Assembly: GCA_019155185.1 (NCBI GenBank)
Contig: CM032804.1
Span: 14,727,822-14,791,821 of the forward strand
Length of the DNA stretch: 64,000 nucleotides
Direction: 5' to 3'
Source: Beaufortia kweichowensis
Taxonomy: Eukaryota; Chordata; Actinopteri; Cypriniformes; Gastromyzontidae
Shown: in pieces, positions 25,442 through 36,354 of the stretch
How the letters are laid out: each line of letters begins with the position of its first letter
Position numbering within the stretch: the first letter of the stretch is position 1
Position numbers and translations under genes: made by a program
The notes under the pieces: generated by a model
What the model was told of the DNA's origin: nothing
What the model saw: only the letters and a program-made list of their open reading frames with translations
Database searches by the model: none

Positions 25442-28400
25442 ATGTACCTGTACAGGATACTGTTTTCTTTTGTTTTTGGTAAGTCTTTATTAGTAATTTT
25501 ATCTTACCTTTATCTTTAAATCTACACAGCATTTATCTCTTATTAACCTAAACCTACCTTTAAAATCAAAACACTAAAAGTATTATATAGCTTTTAGGTT
25601 TTCTGATAACCACAAAATTGCAGAGTATGAAATGCAGAGAAATAAATGAAAAAGATAAAATGTGATATTTGCTCTCTTTTTATGGAGAATGTGGAGTAAA
25701 ATGATTTGCAATATGGAGTAAATTTCCATCTTTTCAGGTTGGGTGACTGCCGCTAATGACTGCACATATAAGAATCTTATGGAACATCTTGGTTTGGTGG
25801 ATGATAACTTTCAGATGAAGTCTTTGAGGCCCGTGCATAACTGGAGCACACCTACTTACGTTTATTTGGACATGTTTGTGACCTCCATACCAGACGTGGT
25901 AAGAGTCCATCATGATTTACATCCATTCAGTATCATGAGATGTTTAGCTGTTGAAGTGTCAATCAACACTTTTTCTTTTGAATCTTCAGAATGAGAAAGC
26001 CCAAAGCTTGTCAACACAAGTCACATTTCAAGTTGTAAGTATTGCAGTATCAGATTTAAAATATATATATATACAGTACATGTAATCTATTGAAATGTAT
26101 TTCTTGTTTACATTTTGTATATCAGTGTTTTATTGCCGTTATACTGCCCATCGCCCAATTGATAACTGAAAATCAGTCAACCACTAGCTATACTTAGTGT
26201 TAACTTCATAACTCATATCTTTGCAGGGTTGGACCAATGAATTCACCAGGTGGAACTCAAGTGACTTTTGTGGGATCAATATGTCTTCAGTTGAAAAAGA
26301 TAAAGTTTGGATTCCAGACATTACTATCGCTGAAAGGTCGTGAATAAATACTCCTGTCATTATTTCATTTAATCTAATAATAAATGAATGTGAAAATGGG
26401 TTCATCAAAATGAAAGGCTATATAATTTAGACAACAGAGTTTATCGTACTGTTGAAGTACACTGTCAATTTCAGAACTCAAGAAGTAAATGTAAATTCTC
26501 AAGAAGAAATTAAAAATGCTTGACATGATCTCTTTAAATTAACCCCTTTTCACATCTTTTGTCTATGTGACTAAATCACAGTGCGCTGGTTTGTTTTGAC
26601 CAAATGTTTTTTGTGTAGTTATCCATTTTGCATTGTTTATTTGTTGTTTTTTTAGCATCAAGACAGAATATGCAGCTACGGAAAATCCATATGTGAAGTT
26701 GGTCAGTCTAGGTTTTGTAGTCATGATTGAAACTTTAGCTCTGACCACCGCTTGTAAGATGGACCTGATGAAGTTTCCATTTGATATCCAAACCTGCTCT
26801 CTGACGTTTCAGTCTCCAGTGCATTCAAGTACATCCCAAACCTAGATATCAATGCTTGTGAATATAAATGTTTCCACAATAATCTCATTCTAATGTCTAT
26901 TGCTCACTTGTGTATCTTGTCTCTCAGTTACAGAGCTCACAATCTACCCATTTTCTAATGCGGTTATCCTGACGTCCAGCTCTAAAAAAGCCTTTCAAAC
27001 TCAGGGCGAGTGGGAATTCCTCAATATAAACATGTCTAAATCCAACATGAGTACTGTAGCAACTGTACAGGATCAGCTGATTTATACGGTAAAGAGGATA
27101 CGTCACTATACTGACGATGAGTGAAGGATAGATAGGGATCAGTACAGATAACAAGCACAAAATTTTATCTTTTTATAAAGTGACTTCTAGTTCTCTTAGG
27201 GTTTACATTTTATCAGCATATGTACTCTTTAAGAATGAAACTCATGTCCTCAGCATCGTTTAACAAAAAACCCTTTAATGCGTTTTATGTGCTTGTAGAT
27301 CACCATGAAGAGAAGACCTCTACTGTACGTCATCACCTTCATCTCACCAGTGTTCTGCTTTCTTGTGTTGGATGTGGTCTCCTTCTTCATTGATGCAGGA
27401 GGTGGAGAGAAGCTGAGCTTTAAAGTCACTTTACTTCTGGCTATTTCTGTGTTGCTGCTCATTCTTAAAGACACGCTGCCCTCTACTGCCAGTAATGTCC
27501 CATGGATTGGTAAGTCTATAGCAAGTATCACTATATTAGTTAAGAGCAGGGTTGGAAGCGGGGTGATGACTTCTTGGGGGCACAGAGCCGGAGGGTTTAA
27601 AATATAAAATATATCCCCATCTGTGGCAAGATTTCTGTCAGGATCATTTGTGGTTTGACTGCAGGCGTTTACTGCAGTGCGATCTTCATTTTGATTGGTA
27701 TCGGCATTCTGGAGACCATTCTTGTAAATTTTCTAATGGCTAAAGGAGATCAGATCAGTTCAGGAGAACCTGTGAATTCCACATCTGCTGTTACTGGCAA
27801 GTATTTACCCAGCATCTCATTTTTTGTTCTCTAAATGAAAGATTTGGTAAAGTATAGGCATAGAAAATGTATAGTTTCTAAGCAAATGTTTACCATTTAA
27901 GAATTTTAAGAAATGTCAGCTGCAGTATATATCTGCAATTGTGGAGCCAAACCAACAAGTTGAAAACTTGAAACGTTTTTTTGATATATAAGGTACTTTG
28001 GTGGGCTGTGAAGTTCCATAAAGAACCTTTGCCACGCAAAGATTGACATACACTGTCGCATAAAGCTAAAGAAAAAGGTTCTACAAACTATAAAAAGGTA
28101 ACTGGTAAATGGATCTTTGGAGAACCATGTTTCTTTATGGCAGTGAAGAACCTATTTGAGCACCTTTATTTTGCCTGTGTAAGTCCCGCTGGTGGCGATT
28201 TTATTGTGCATGATTCAAATACATGGCTGTGTTTGGAATGGAATAAAGAATGGTGGAGAGAGTATCATAACACAAAGTGATTTGCCAAACAAGTATATTT
28301 GTCATAAACACACCATTTTTACATTGAAATGCTTGATGTGTGGCTCAGGCATTCTACAGCAGTACAATATGAAACAATTAGAAGAGAAATTGAAAAAAGT

Positions 28401-28730
28401 TATTTAGGATAAAACATTAATTTTATAAGTATATACACAGATATAAGTAGCATATATATGTCTATAGCCAGGCTTTTTATTCCTCCTACAGATCCTGTAA
28501 AAGACCTATCGGATCCAGCAGCACAGAATAAGGAGCATTCATGTGTCCTCGAGCGTATGAAGCAAATCCTCATGGAGTCTCGGACTGCAGCTGATCAAAA
28601 CCGGGGAGAAGGGACATGCCTGTCCTGGACCAGAGTGGCCAGGATAATACACATGACCTTCATGATTCTTTACATTACCTCTATTATTGTGTTTCTAGTA
28701 ATAATTTATAAAGCTTGGTTCATAGATTGA
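25442..28730 (+). CDS. zacn: Cys-loop ligand-gated cation channel, ZACN/5-HT3-like
   Basis: Plasma-membrane pentameric channel subunit. Nine exons join in phase: 25442-25478, 25738-25898, 25990-26034, 26227-26336, 26656-26828, 26928-27088, 27299-27509, 27665-27796 and 28492-28730, giving 422 residues. A signal peptide (about 1-18) is followed by the extracellular domain with loop D NWSTPTYVYLDM, loop A WIPD, and a Cys-loop C151-C165 with 13 residues between the cysteines and the FPFD core. M1 starts after RRPLLYV, M2 is about 268-287, M3 about 301-322 and M4 lies near the C-terminus. Glu266 just before M2 and no PAR insert predict cation selectivity. Where 5-HT3A has the loop B ligand-binding Trp (CSLTFTSW), this protein has Pro172, so serotonin binding is doubtful. 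Linkage to foxj1 and tsen54 suggests ZACN. Intron 8 uses a GC donor. A polyA signal is at 28894-28899. Confidence 0.8.
28003..28180. repeat. Dispersed 'ggttct/agaacc' repeat in channel intron 8
   Basis: Repeated agaacc and ggttct blocks in opposing orientation, including ccataaagaaccttt and tttctttatggcagtgaagaacc. It belongs to the same family as the fragments at 23262-23800 and 59945-60135 and is a teleost repeat type without coding capacity. Confidence 0.55.
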
Positions 28731-28964
28731 AATCAGCTATTCTTTATTCATGAAATATGATGAGACTTTTATAACTTTTAGCATGGCTAAAAAGGTTAAT
28801 TGAAATATAGACTAAAGTCAGTTTTTGGACATATTCTCCTATATAGGACTCGTGAATTAAAAATGATTCAAGAAAATAGATTATTATTTGTGCAATAAAT
28901 ACACACAGAGAAGCACATTTATGGTTATATTTCTCGACTTCCTATAGGATGCAGAATTTTCTAT

Positions 28965-29240
28965 ATTAAATTACACACGCACACCCGCATGCACATACAC
29001 ACACACAAAATCTCCATGGGGACTTTCCCTAGACATAATGGTCTTTAAACTTTACAAGTGGTGTATTATATCCCCTAACCCTCACACATTTTTTCATTTT
29101 CAAAAAATATTAATCTGTATGATTTATAAATCCATTTACCCATGGGGACATCTTAATGAGTCTATGTGCATTCATGTTGAAGTCCCCACCAGGATGTAAA
29201 ATCATCACCAAGATCTCTAATCGGACACAATCCAGTATAA
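28965..29240. repeat. Dispersed teleost repeat ('atggggact' type)
   Basis: A CA-rich start is followed by ccatggggactttccctag, ccctaaccctcacac, catggggacatct and gtccccaccagg. This arrangement recurs in many fish genomes. A shorter related piece may lie near 36460-36620. The element's class is not clear from the sequence. Confidence 0.45.
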
Positions 29241-29449
29241 GCCCTTAGTAACCTCTAGTGACCGGAACAAGGAGGCCTGTAGATTTATGCTTCATACAGC
29301 GTTGGAGGAGGATTTACAGGATGAACTTGCCATACATATTTTGATTAAACTGGTGGGAAGGATGTCTTCTTCCTGGAAGTTTCATTAACATAGCATCACA
29401 GCTGCCGCTCCATCGAGCGACCCCGGAGTACATGCAGGTGTCTCATGGC

Positions 29450-29760
29450 CCTCATGTTAATTGCTTTCCATGTTTATATAACCCATACACACATATCATT
29501 CACTGTTATTTCTGTATGCTATTAAGAGTCTTATGTCATATCATGTCATATTGATTCTTGTGTAATTAATTGTTGACATGATAACCTGCAGCTTTAGACC
29601 TTTCTCTCATGGACACGGTAGTGGCATTTAAAAAGAGCCAGCCTGGAAAGTGCATGTGTGTTTGCAGGTAAACAAACAGACACCATACCTTTCTGAAGAC
29701 ATGCATTATGATATGTACAATTATTGCTTGTTTGGTTTGTTTGGTTTTAAAGCTGCTGTC
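29450..29760 (+). pseudogene. Duplicated, broken fragment of tsen54 (exon 10 and flanks)
   Basis: The piece at about 29606-29668 copies the end of tsen54 exon 10 (22553-22620): ggacacggt, ttaaaaagag, catcctggaaag and catgtgtgtttgcag followed by gtaaac. The first roughly 45 bases of the exon and an internal stretch before 'catg' are missing. The similarity runs on into the downstream intron (acagacaccatacc, gaagacatgc, ttgtttggtttgttt) and back into intron 9. No copy of exon 11 is visible. It cannot encode TSEN54 and marks the left end of the second duplication unit. Confidence 0.8.
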
Positions 29761-30319
29761 TCACGGGTGAGGTGCAGGAAAGAGTTTAGGTTTATAAAAA
29801 AACCTATGTTGCAGAAAGCTTGAAGTACATAACAAGTAGACTGCAGGTATACTTTCTTCCTACATGTAAGGGTAGGCTTCCTCAAGACAACATAAAGTTT
29901 GTTCACAAACTTTTACATCATCTAGTTTAATAATGGAAGCTTATTATAGTGGGTCTGAGTCAATAAACCTAACCATATTTTACAAGAATAATCCTGTGTA
30001 ATCGAACCACTTGTGGGCTTTCATTTGAGTGTGCAGACAGCTGTCTGTAATGAATCAGATTCAATATTGAATTAATTTAATTGATTCAATAAGATTTGTT
30101 TATGTTATGCGGTATATTGAAAACGGTTATACAACATACAATACGTCCTTAACAGGAGGTTGAATGTTTTGACCTCTCTCATTAAAATGGTTTGTTCAAA
30201 AAGTCACAAGAATTTTCACTAATTGCTTTTTTGAAAAAGGGGCCCAAAGGGTCTTAAATGATGCTAAATCTGGTGGCAAAGTCATTAAAGTAGATGTCTA
30301 GTTGCTGAAGGAACCATAT

Positions 30320-30485
30320 GTGTTACCCAGACTTGCAGTACACTAAAAATTGTGCTAAATAGTACTAAAAGTGGTTCTTGGGCTTGTAATCATATAGGGG
30401 AACCACTTGCTATATAGCAACTATCTTTGTCAAATAGTGTAACTATTGAGGTGCCTTATAGCATTTCAATCATCCCAAAAAAAAA
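30320..30485. repeat. Imperfect palindromic repeat
   Basis: Opposing blocks of the form gtgctaaatagtac ... ggttcttgggc and aaccacttgctatatagcaac ... gaggtgccttatagc suggest a small non-coding repeat element. Its boundaries are uncertain. Confidence 0.3.
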
Positions 30486-31549
30486 TGCTGAAGAACCAAA
30501 TTGTTTGTGTATAGGTCAGGAGGTGTATAGACTTGTTTTTAGTACTTTTCTGGAGTGTATTGTTTGTTTCTGCTTTTAATAGTGTTAGATATTTACTAAC
30601 TTTTAGAACCAACATACCAATTTTAACAAGATTACACTTGTGTAAGACAGTTGTATAGTTCTTTTTACACACAAATTTGTAACTTGTTTATCATTTGATT
30701 GGCACATTTTTTGTGGTATGTGATTATTAAAACTGAAACTAAAATGAGATTTCTGATAGCATGTTATTTAAAAGATAGGATCTAGGATCTTGCAGTTTAA
30801 GTAGATTTTGTATTATGTAAGTATTATTTGAAACCTTTAAACCTTTTTATTTTATACATTAAGATAAAGATGTCAGCTTTTCACATCATTTTCTTTCACA
30901 CAGTTTATTGTAGTAAAACTAAAAGCACAAGAGGAGGTGGAGCATATGTTTCAGTCACAGGGGATATATATGAGCATCTGACAGAAACCTGCATGTTCAA
31001 GACTGAAACTTCATCCAGGACACAGAAAGATCACTTTAAAACACACTTTAGATTCTTTCAACTATTTGCCATGTACCTGCACAGGATAATGTTTTCTCTT
31101 GTTTTTGGTAAGTTAGTAGTATCTTATTTAATATACAACTGTAACCGGGGTTTGACATGAACTTCACTACCAGCCAATTTGACTACTACATTTGTAAGTT
31201 CAATCTCATCAATGCCAGATGAACAATTCACAGTTTATATATGAATATATTTATTATAAAATCTGTATTTCATCTTTTTCAGAAGTCATTGTGTATCTCT
31301 AAGCTTTTTTATCCTTATCCTTTATCCTTGTTTAAAATGCATTTTAGGTGGGCAAATCAATACAATACAATATTAACCTTAGCTTGCCATTTGAAATAAA
31401 AACGTGTAATTTTCATCTGTTGCTGGAGGAGACGAGCATGTTTCAGTAAGTCTAGTTTACTGGGGGTTAATCTGCACAGGTTCGGTTTAAAATAACTTTG
31501 CCAGCAAAATGAGTAAACATTATTTATTAAATATAACCTGCTGGTGATT

Positions 31550-32448
31550 GTGGCCTAGAAGAGCAAAACAAAACAACAAATCGCACAACTAAAAACAAAT
31601 ATAAAAACAGAATCCCAAATTTAAAAACAAAATAACAAACCATAAAACACAACAACAATTCTGCAAACAAAATAACAAGTCAGAAAACACTACAACAAGT
31701 CAGAAAACAAAATCGCAAGTTAGAAAACACAATGACAAATCGCACAAACCGGAAGAGGTAGGTACACTTTTCACGTCACATTTGAATCCACAGTAAAGAT
31801 AATACACAGTAAGTGTGTTAAAAAGGTTTTTTTCAACTTTATTGAACAGTGTAAAATTTACAACCATAAGTGACTTGGTACAAAGTGCAGAATTTCTTAA
31901 TCAGACAACAGACAAGCATCATAATATAATAAAATGAGAAAAAAAAAAAATAAACTTATGGGTTTTCTGAAAGTTTAAGATTTTCTATTAAATTACATGA
32001 GTTTAAGGCATTATTTTTCTTCATTCGTTTTAGGGATAAGAAATAATGACATAGTTCCTTGTGAAATAAGTAGAAAAGAGTTTTGAAGAATCTGTTTTTA
32101 TGGGAAAAGAACTTCCCACGAATTATAACTTTGTTAATTGCTAAATCATGCGTTTCATCTTTCAAAAATAAACCAAATCATACATTTTCCTTCGTTAAGA
32201 GGGTAAGTGTGTTAAAACACACTGCTGCTACCAGTTGTACTGTATGTCCTGGATATCTTGATTGACACGAGTTTCTTCCAATCAGCAGTAAGCATTCCAT
32301 TCAAGCGCCTACCACTTGTCGTAGTGTTTTCTGACTTGTTTTGGATTGTATTCTAAGATTTGTTATTCTGTTTTGGATTTGTTATTTTGTTTTTGATTTG
32401 TTTTTAGTGTTGCAATTTTTTGTGTTTTGTTTTGCACTTCTAGGCCAC
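31550..32448. mobile_element. Foldback-type DNA element with long, repeat-built inverted ends
   Basis: It opens with GTGGCCTAGAAGAGCAAAAC and closes with the inverse GTTTTGCACTTCTAGGCCAC. Each arm (about 31550-31760 and 32310-32448) is built from degenerate units of the kind 'acaaaataacaagtcagaaa', so the arms pair imperfectly over 140-200 bases. The unique centre (about 31760-32310) codes for nothing recognisable. No clear target duplication was found. It sits in intron 1 of the broken channel copy. Confidence 0.7.
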
Positions 32449-32720
32449 CGTAGTTACCTGCCACGGGAGGAGCATGGTCATGTAATCCAACCAATCAGCA
32501 CAGAGAGGTCTCTATATATGGCCGTCACAATCAAATTATCCCGTGACAGTTTTTTGCAGCATCCCTCCTCCTCCCCATCGCCTCTCTCGCGAATGGCATC
32601 CATCCCAGTTAAAAAAGGTGGGAGGACTCTGGGTTCGGGCTAATACTCCGAGCTCGGAGCCCTCCACTCGGACAGCACGCCAAATATGTTTTGTTTTCTG
32701 ATTTCATGTTAATGCGAACT
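32449..32720. other. GC-rich foreign insert in intron 1 of the channel pseudogene
   Basis: A GC- and CpG-richer segment starts directly at the foldback element's right end. It contains ctctatatatggcc (TATA-like), tcccatcgcctctctcgcg-like sequence and ctccgagctcggagc (an inverted repeat). It has no counterpart in channel copy 1. It resembles a promoter or LTR piece of a retroelement, but I cannot name it. Confidence 0.35.
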
Positions 32721-35143
32721 CGTGAAACCATGATTGTAATGTTTTTTTTTTTTTGAAAAGTTGAAACTTATTAAAACATTTTAGAGTTTAAACTGTTTTT
32801 GCCACAAAATTGCAGAATATAAAATAAAGAAGAATAAACAGAGTGATATTCGCTCACTGTGTATAGAGAATATGAAGAGATGTATAAAATCCCGTCTTTG
32901 CAGGTTGGGTGACTGCTGCTAATGACTGCAGTTATAAAAGTCTTATAAAACATCTTGGTTTAGACGATGATAACTTTCAGATGAAGTCTTTGAGGCCCGT
33001 GCATAACTGGAGCACACCTACTTACGTTTATTTGGACATGTTTGTGATCTCCATACCAGACGTGGTAAGAGTCCATCATGATTTACATCCATTCAGTATC
33101 ATAAGATGTTAAGCTAGAATAAAGTGTCAATCAACACTTTTTCTTTTTAAATCTTCAGAATGAGAAAGCCCAAAGCTTGTCAACACAAGTCGCATTTGTA
33201 TTGGTAAGTGTAAAGTATTTATGAGATGTACTAAAATGTCGTAACTTCATAATTCTTCATACCTTCGCAGGGTTGGTTCAGTGAATTCACAGTGTGGAAC
33301 TCCAGTGACTTTTGTGGGATCAATATGTGTACAGTGGAAAAAGATAAGCTTTGGATTCTAGACATTCACATCACTGAAAGGTCTTGAGTAACTACAACTG
33401 TCATTATTGTTGTAGTAATTTTTTTTAAATTGGAGATAAATGTGAGATATCATCATCATAGTATCTGCAAATGCTGTGCCATGGGTTGGTGAGTCGAAAT
33501 ATTGTTATTTCAAAGCTGACAAGCTCATAATTAGTCATTATCAACAGGACCAACTTGACTGAATACTATAAAATGGGCCCTTTTATGCAATATTACCGTA
33601 GACACTGGTGTATGTAAAGTGCGAGAATACAAAACAGCAACAGCTGGATTCTGTTGTGTTGGTCATTATAAAGGTGACAGTAGATCATCTGATGTACATG
33701 TAATATTCATAAAAAACTGACTTTTCGTACAACATGATTCATGCACAGTCATATAACTGGAAGACATTATCTGTGAATGACAAAAGTGTAAAAGTTCCTG
33801 TCAGGATCATTTGTGGTTTGTGTTTTGACTGCAGGCGTTTACTGCAGTGTGATTTTCATTTTCATCGGCATCAGCATTCTCGAGACCATCCTTGTGAATA
33901 GTCTAATGGCTAAAGGAGATCAGATCAGTTCAGAAGAACCTGTGAATTCCACATCTGCTATTACTGGTAAGTATTTACCCAGCATGCTTTAACTGGAAAG
34001 CAGGACATCTTAATCTAGAGCCAGGAATTAATTTTTCCCTCACAGATACTGTACAAGACTTAAGTTGCCCTTCAGACCCAACATCAGGAAGGAATGAGAA
34101 ACAGGCTCACACCCTTGACCATCTGAAGCAGATCCCTAAAGAGTCGCAGGTTACACTCGATCAGAACCCAGCAGAGAGGACATCCCTGTCCTGGACCAGA
34201 GTTGCCGGGATAATAGATGTTATCTTCCTGATTCTGTACATTATCGCCATTATTGTGTTTTTAGCAATCATTTATAGTGCTTGGTTCATGGCATCAGTGA
34301 CATCAAAGTGATTATTCACGAGAATGAGACTTTTTGCATGGCAAGAATATAGACTGGTCAGTGTGTTTTTCTCTTTAGTTTATACACATATTTTCATATA
34401 TGCGACTCATTAGTTTTATATAAATGAAAAAGACATGTGTGACATTATTTGTACAATAAATATACACTGAAAAATAACTATTAATAATGTTTTGTGACTT
34501 TTTATATATTTAATTTTGTGTGTTGAAATGTAGTTTTTTGGTATAAAATAGTATTTTTATATTTTGATACTGTATTTGTATGCAGTGTATAGTATATATA
34601 TTTTAAATTAACAATATAAAGTAAATAAATATAATTATTCTTACTACTTGGTCATTATCATATTATTATTTTTTGTTAATTTAGGCAATAACATTTGTAT
34701 GTGTATGGCAATTTTAAAAACAAGTAAATATTCATACAGCAGTATAATGTTTTTATTTAAAAATAACCCTGGGGTTGGTCAGAGCTTTACTGGACACACA
34801 CTTTTGCTGTCCGATCAACAAAATCTTTCTCACATTTTAATTATTTACTGAAGGACTCTTATATTATGGTCTACTTTTGTTTTGTTTCCTTGGATTTAAT
34901 AATAGCCTATTTGTTTACAATCTGATTTCTTAGTTTAATTAATTTTTAGACTCATCAGGACACTGTTGGTAAGTGTAGTATACTGTTGTTGCTGTTGTTA
35001 TCCAAAATTATTTTTAAAATACATCAATAAAGTGACTTAAAGAACCAGCTGGTTAAGTTAAAGACAAGACTTTTTAAAATGTTTAAATGTTCAGTAAGTT
35101 TGTATTTTTTTGTTGGGCTAATATGTATCAATCATTCCTGCAG

Positions 35144-36354
35144 ATGTCAGCTGGATCTTTCTCGATGACTGAACATCAGCCCATCACATATCATGCCTTT
35201 CTTATCAATCTATATGACCTGCATCTGAAAATCATTGAACAGGTTAAAATAAACATTCATTCATCAGACAGTAAATAATGTCACCTAGTCCAATAAAGTT
35301 TAAAAATAAACACATCATGAATCTGTTGGTCTGCACACTGTATGATAGAGTTTTTTATTTATCTCAAAAGGAACATGAGATTGCCATCTTGATGGCATTT
35401 AACACTTTGTTTGACAAACAGGTAACAACATAAATATTCAGTTGACTACAAAACATCTCACACAAGAGTTTATGAGTCTTAAACTGAATGTGTTTGTTCT
35501 TTCATCAGTTGTTTGTGGATCAGAGAGCTGTGGAGAGGATCCAGGAGAATCTGTCCAGTCTGGAGGTGAGCTGTACCTTAAAAACTCCAACAAATGCTTT
35601 GTCTGTTGTAATTATACTGACAAGCTACCATTTTAAGTTATAAAGCCAGAATCAGAACATCATTAATAAAAGTGTTTAAGCACACAAATAAATAAGACCA
35701 ATGAAACATGCAAATATCACATACCTATTTCAATTTCCAATGTGCACAGAGGATTGTTCTTGAAGAAGAGAAGAAGCTGGAATATTACACTGGCCTGCTT
35801 ACTGATGTAAGAATGCTGAAGGATCATTTTGAGTTTTATCTTTAATGTATTATCAGTGTCTAATCATGTTTTTTATGCAGGTCATCATTAAGACACAAGA
35901 ACTCTGCTCTATGGGAGATGAGATTATATATGAAATACAGGTACAGCCAGCACAGTAATTCAAATGCTGTATGTTCATTTACATGATGTTTTCTCTCTAT
36001 GGTCTGCATGCTGCTCTGAACCAGTTGCAGGATTCACAACCTCAAGATGAGAAAAGCCAAAGAGACAACCCTACTGTAAAGAAAGAAAGCAACAGCCCTA
36101 AAGTAGTGGAGGACATACAGGACGAGCTTATGGAGGAGAGAGAGATGAATATCCCGTCAGCAGACACAACTACAACAGTAAAGAAGTCGAGAAAGTAAGA
36201 GTTCGTAATAATTTACTGACTGAATAAAAAATAGTAAAAATTGATCAAATTTGGATCAATGCATGTGGATCAAAGCAAACTCACTGTATTTGTAACTGTC
36301 TTTCTTTGAAGGACCTGTGGTTGCTTCTCATGCCTGTGGAGATGTTGGCATTAG
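35144..36354 (+). CDS. Unrecognised coiled-coil protein with basic/Cys-rich C-terminal tail
   Basis: I do not recognise this family. Seven exons with clean GT-AG borders join in frame: 35144-35242, 35371-35421, 35509-35565, 35750-35806, 35881-35940, 36025-36194 and 36312-36354, giving 178 residues. Exons 2-5 are tiny (17, 19, 19 and 20 codons), all phase 0, and encode a helical, probably coiled-coil segment (QRAVERIQENLSSLERIVLE, about residues 51-70). A polar, acidic linker with VVEDIQDELMEEREMNI follows. The last residues read KKSRKTCGCFSCLWRCWH: a basic cluster then four Cys and two Trp, the pattern of a palmitoylated or otherwise membrane-attached tail. A 5'UTR exon may end at a donor near 34970. 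The gene runs tail to tail with anks4b, about 550 bases apart. Confidence 0.6.

Larger units (their letters stand above)
31071..34311 (+). pseudogene. Tandem copy of the Cys-loop channel gene with central exons deleted
   Basis: Homologues of copy 1 exons are present with matching borders: exon 1 31071-31107, exon 2 32904-33064, exon 3 33159-33203, exon 4 33271-33380, exon 8 33835-33966 and exon 9 34046-34311. Exons 5 and 6 (Cys-loop to loop C) and nearly all of exon 7 (M1-M2) are gone; about 26 bases of exon 7's 3' end survive at 33464-33489, up to a donor. Joining exon 4 (phase 2) to exon 8 shifts the frame. Loop A reads WILD instead of the WxPD signature. The surviving exons are otherwise open. 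Intron 1 has gained a foldback element and other foreign DNA. A functional channel is excluded; a short secreted ectodomain fragment is conceivable but unproven. A polyA signal is at 34455-34460. Confidence 0.85.

Noticed and set aside
25442..28730. Calling the channel a serotonin receptor (htr3a)
   Set aside because: The overall fold is 5-HT3-like, but the loop B ligand-binding Trp is replaced by Pro and the linkage favours ZACN; the name is kept tentative.
29621..29675. A second functional tsen54 gene
   Set aside because: Only part of exon 10 is present, with two internal deletions and no exon 11, so it is a duplication remnant.
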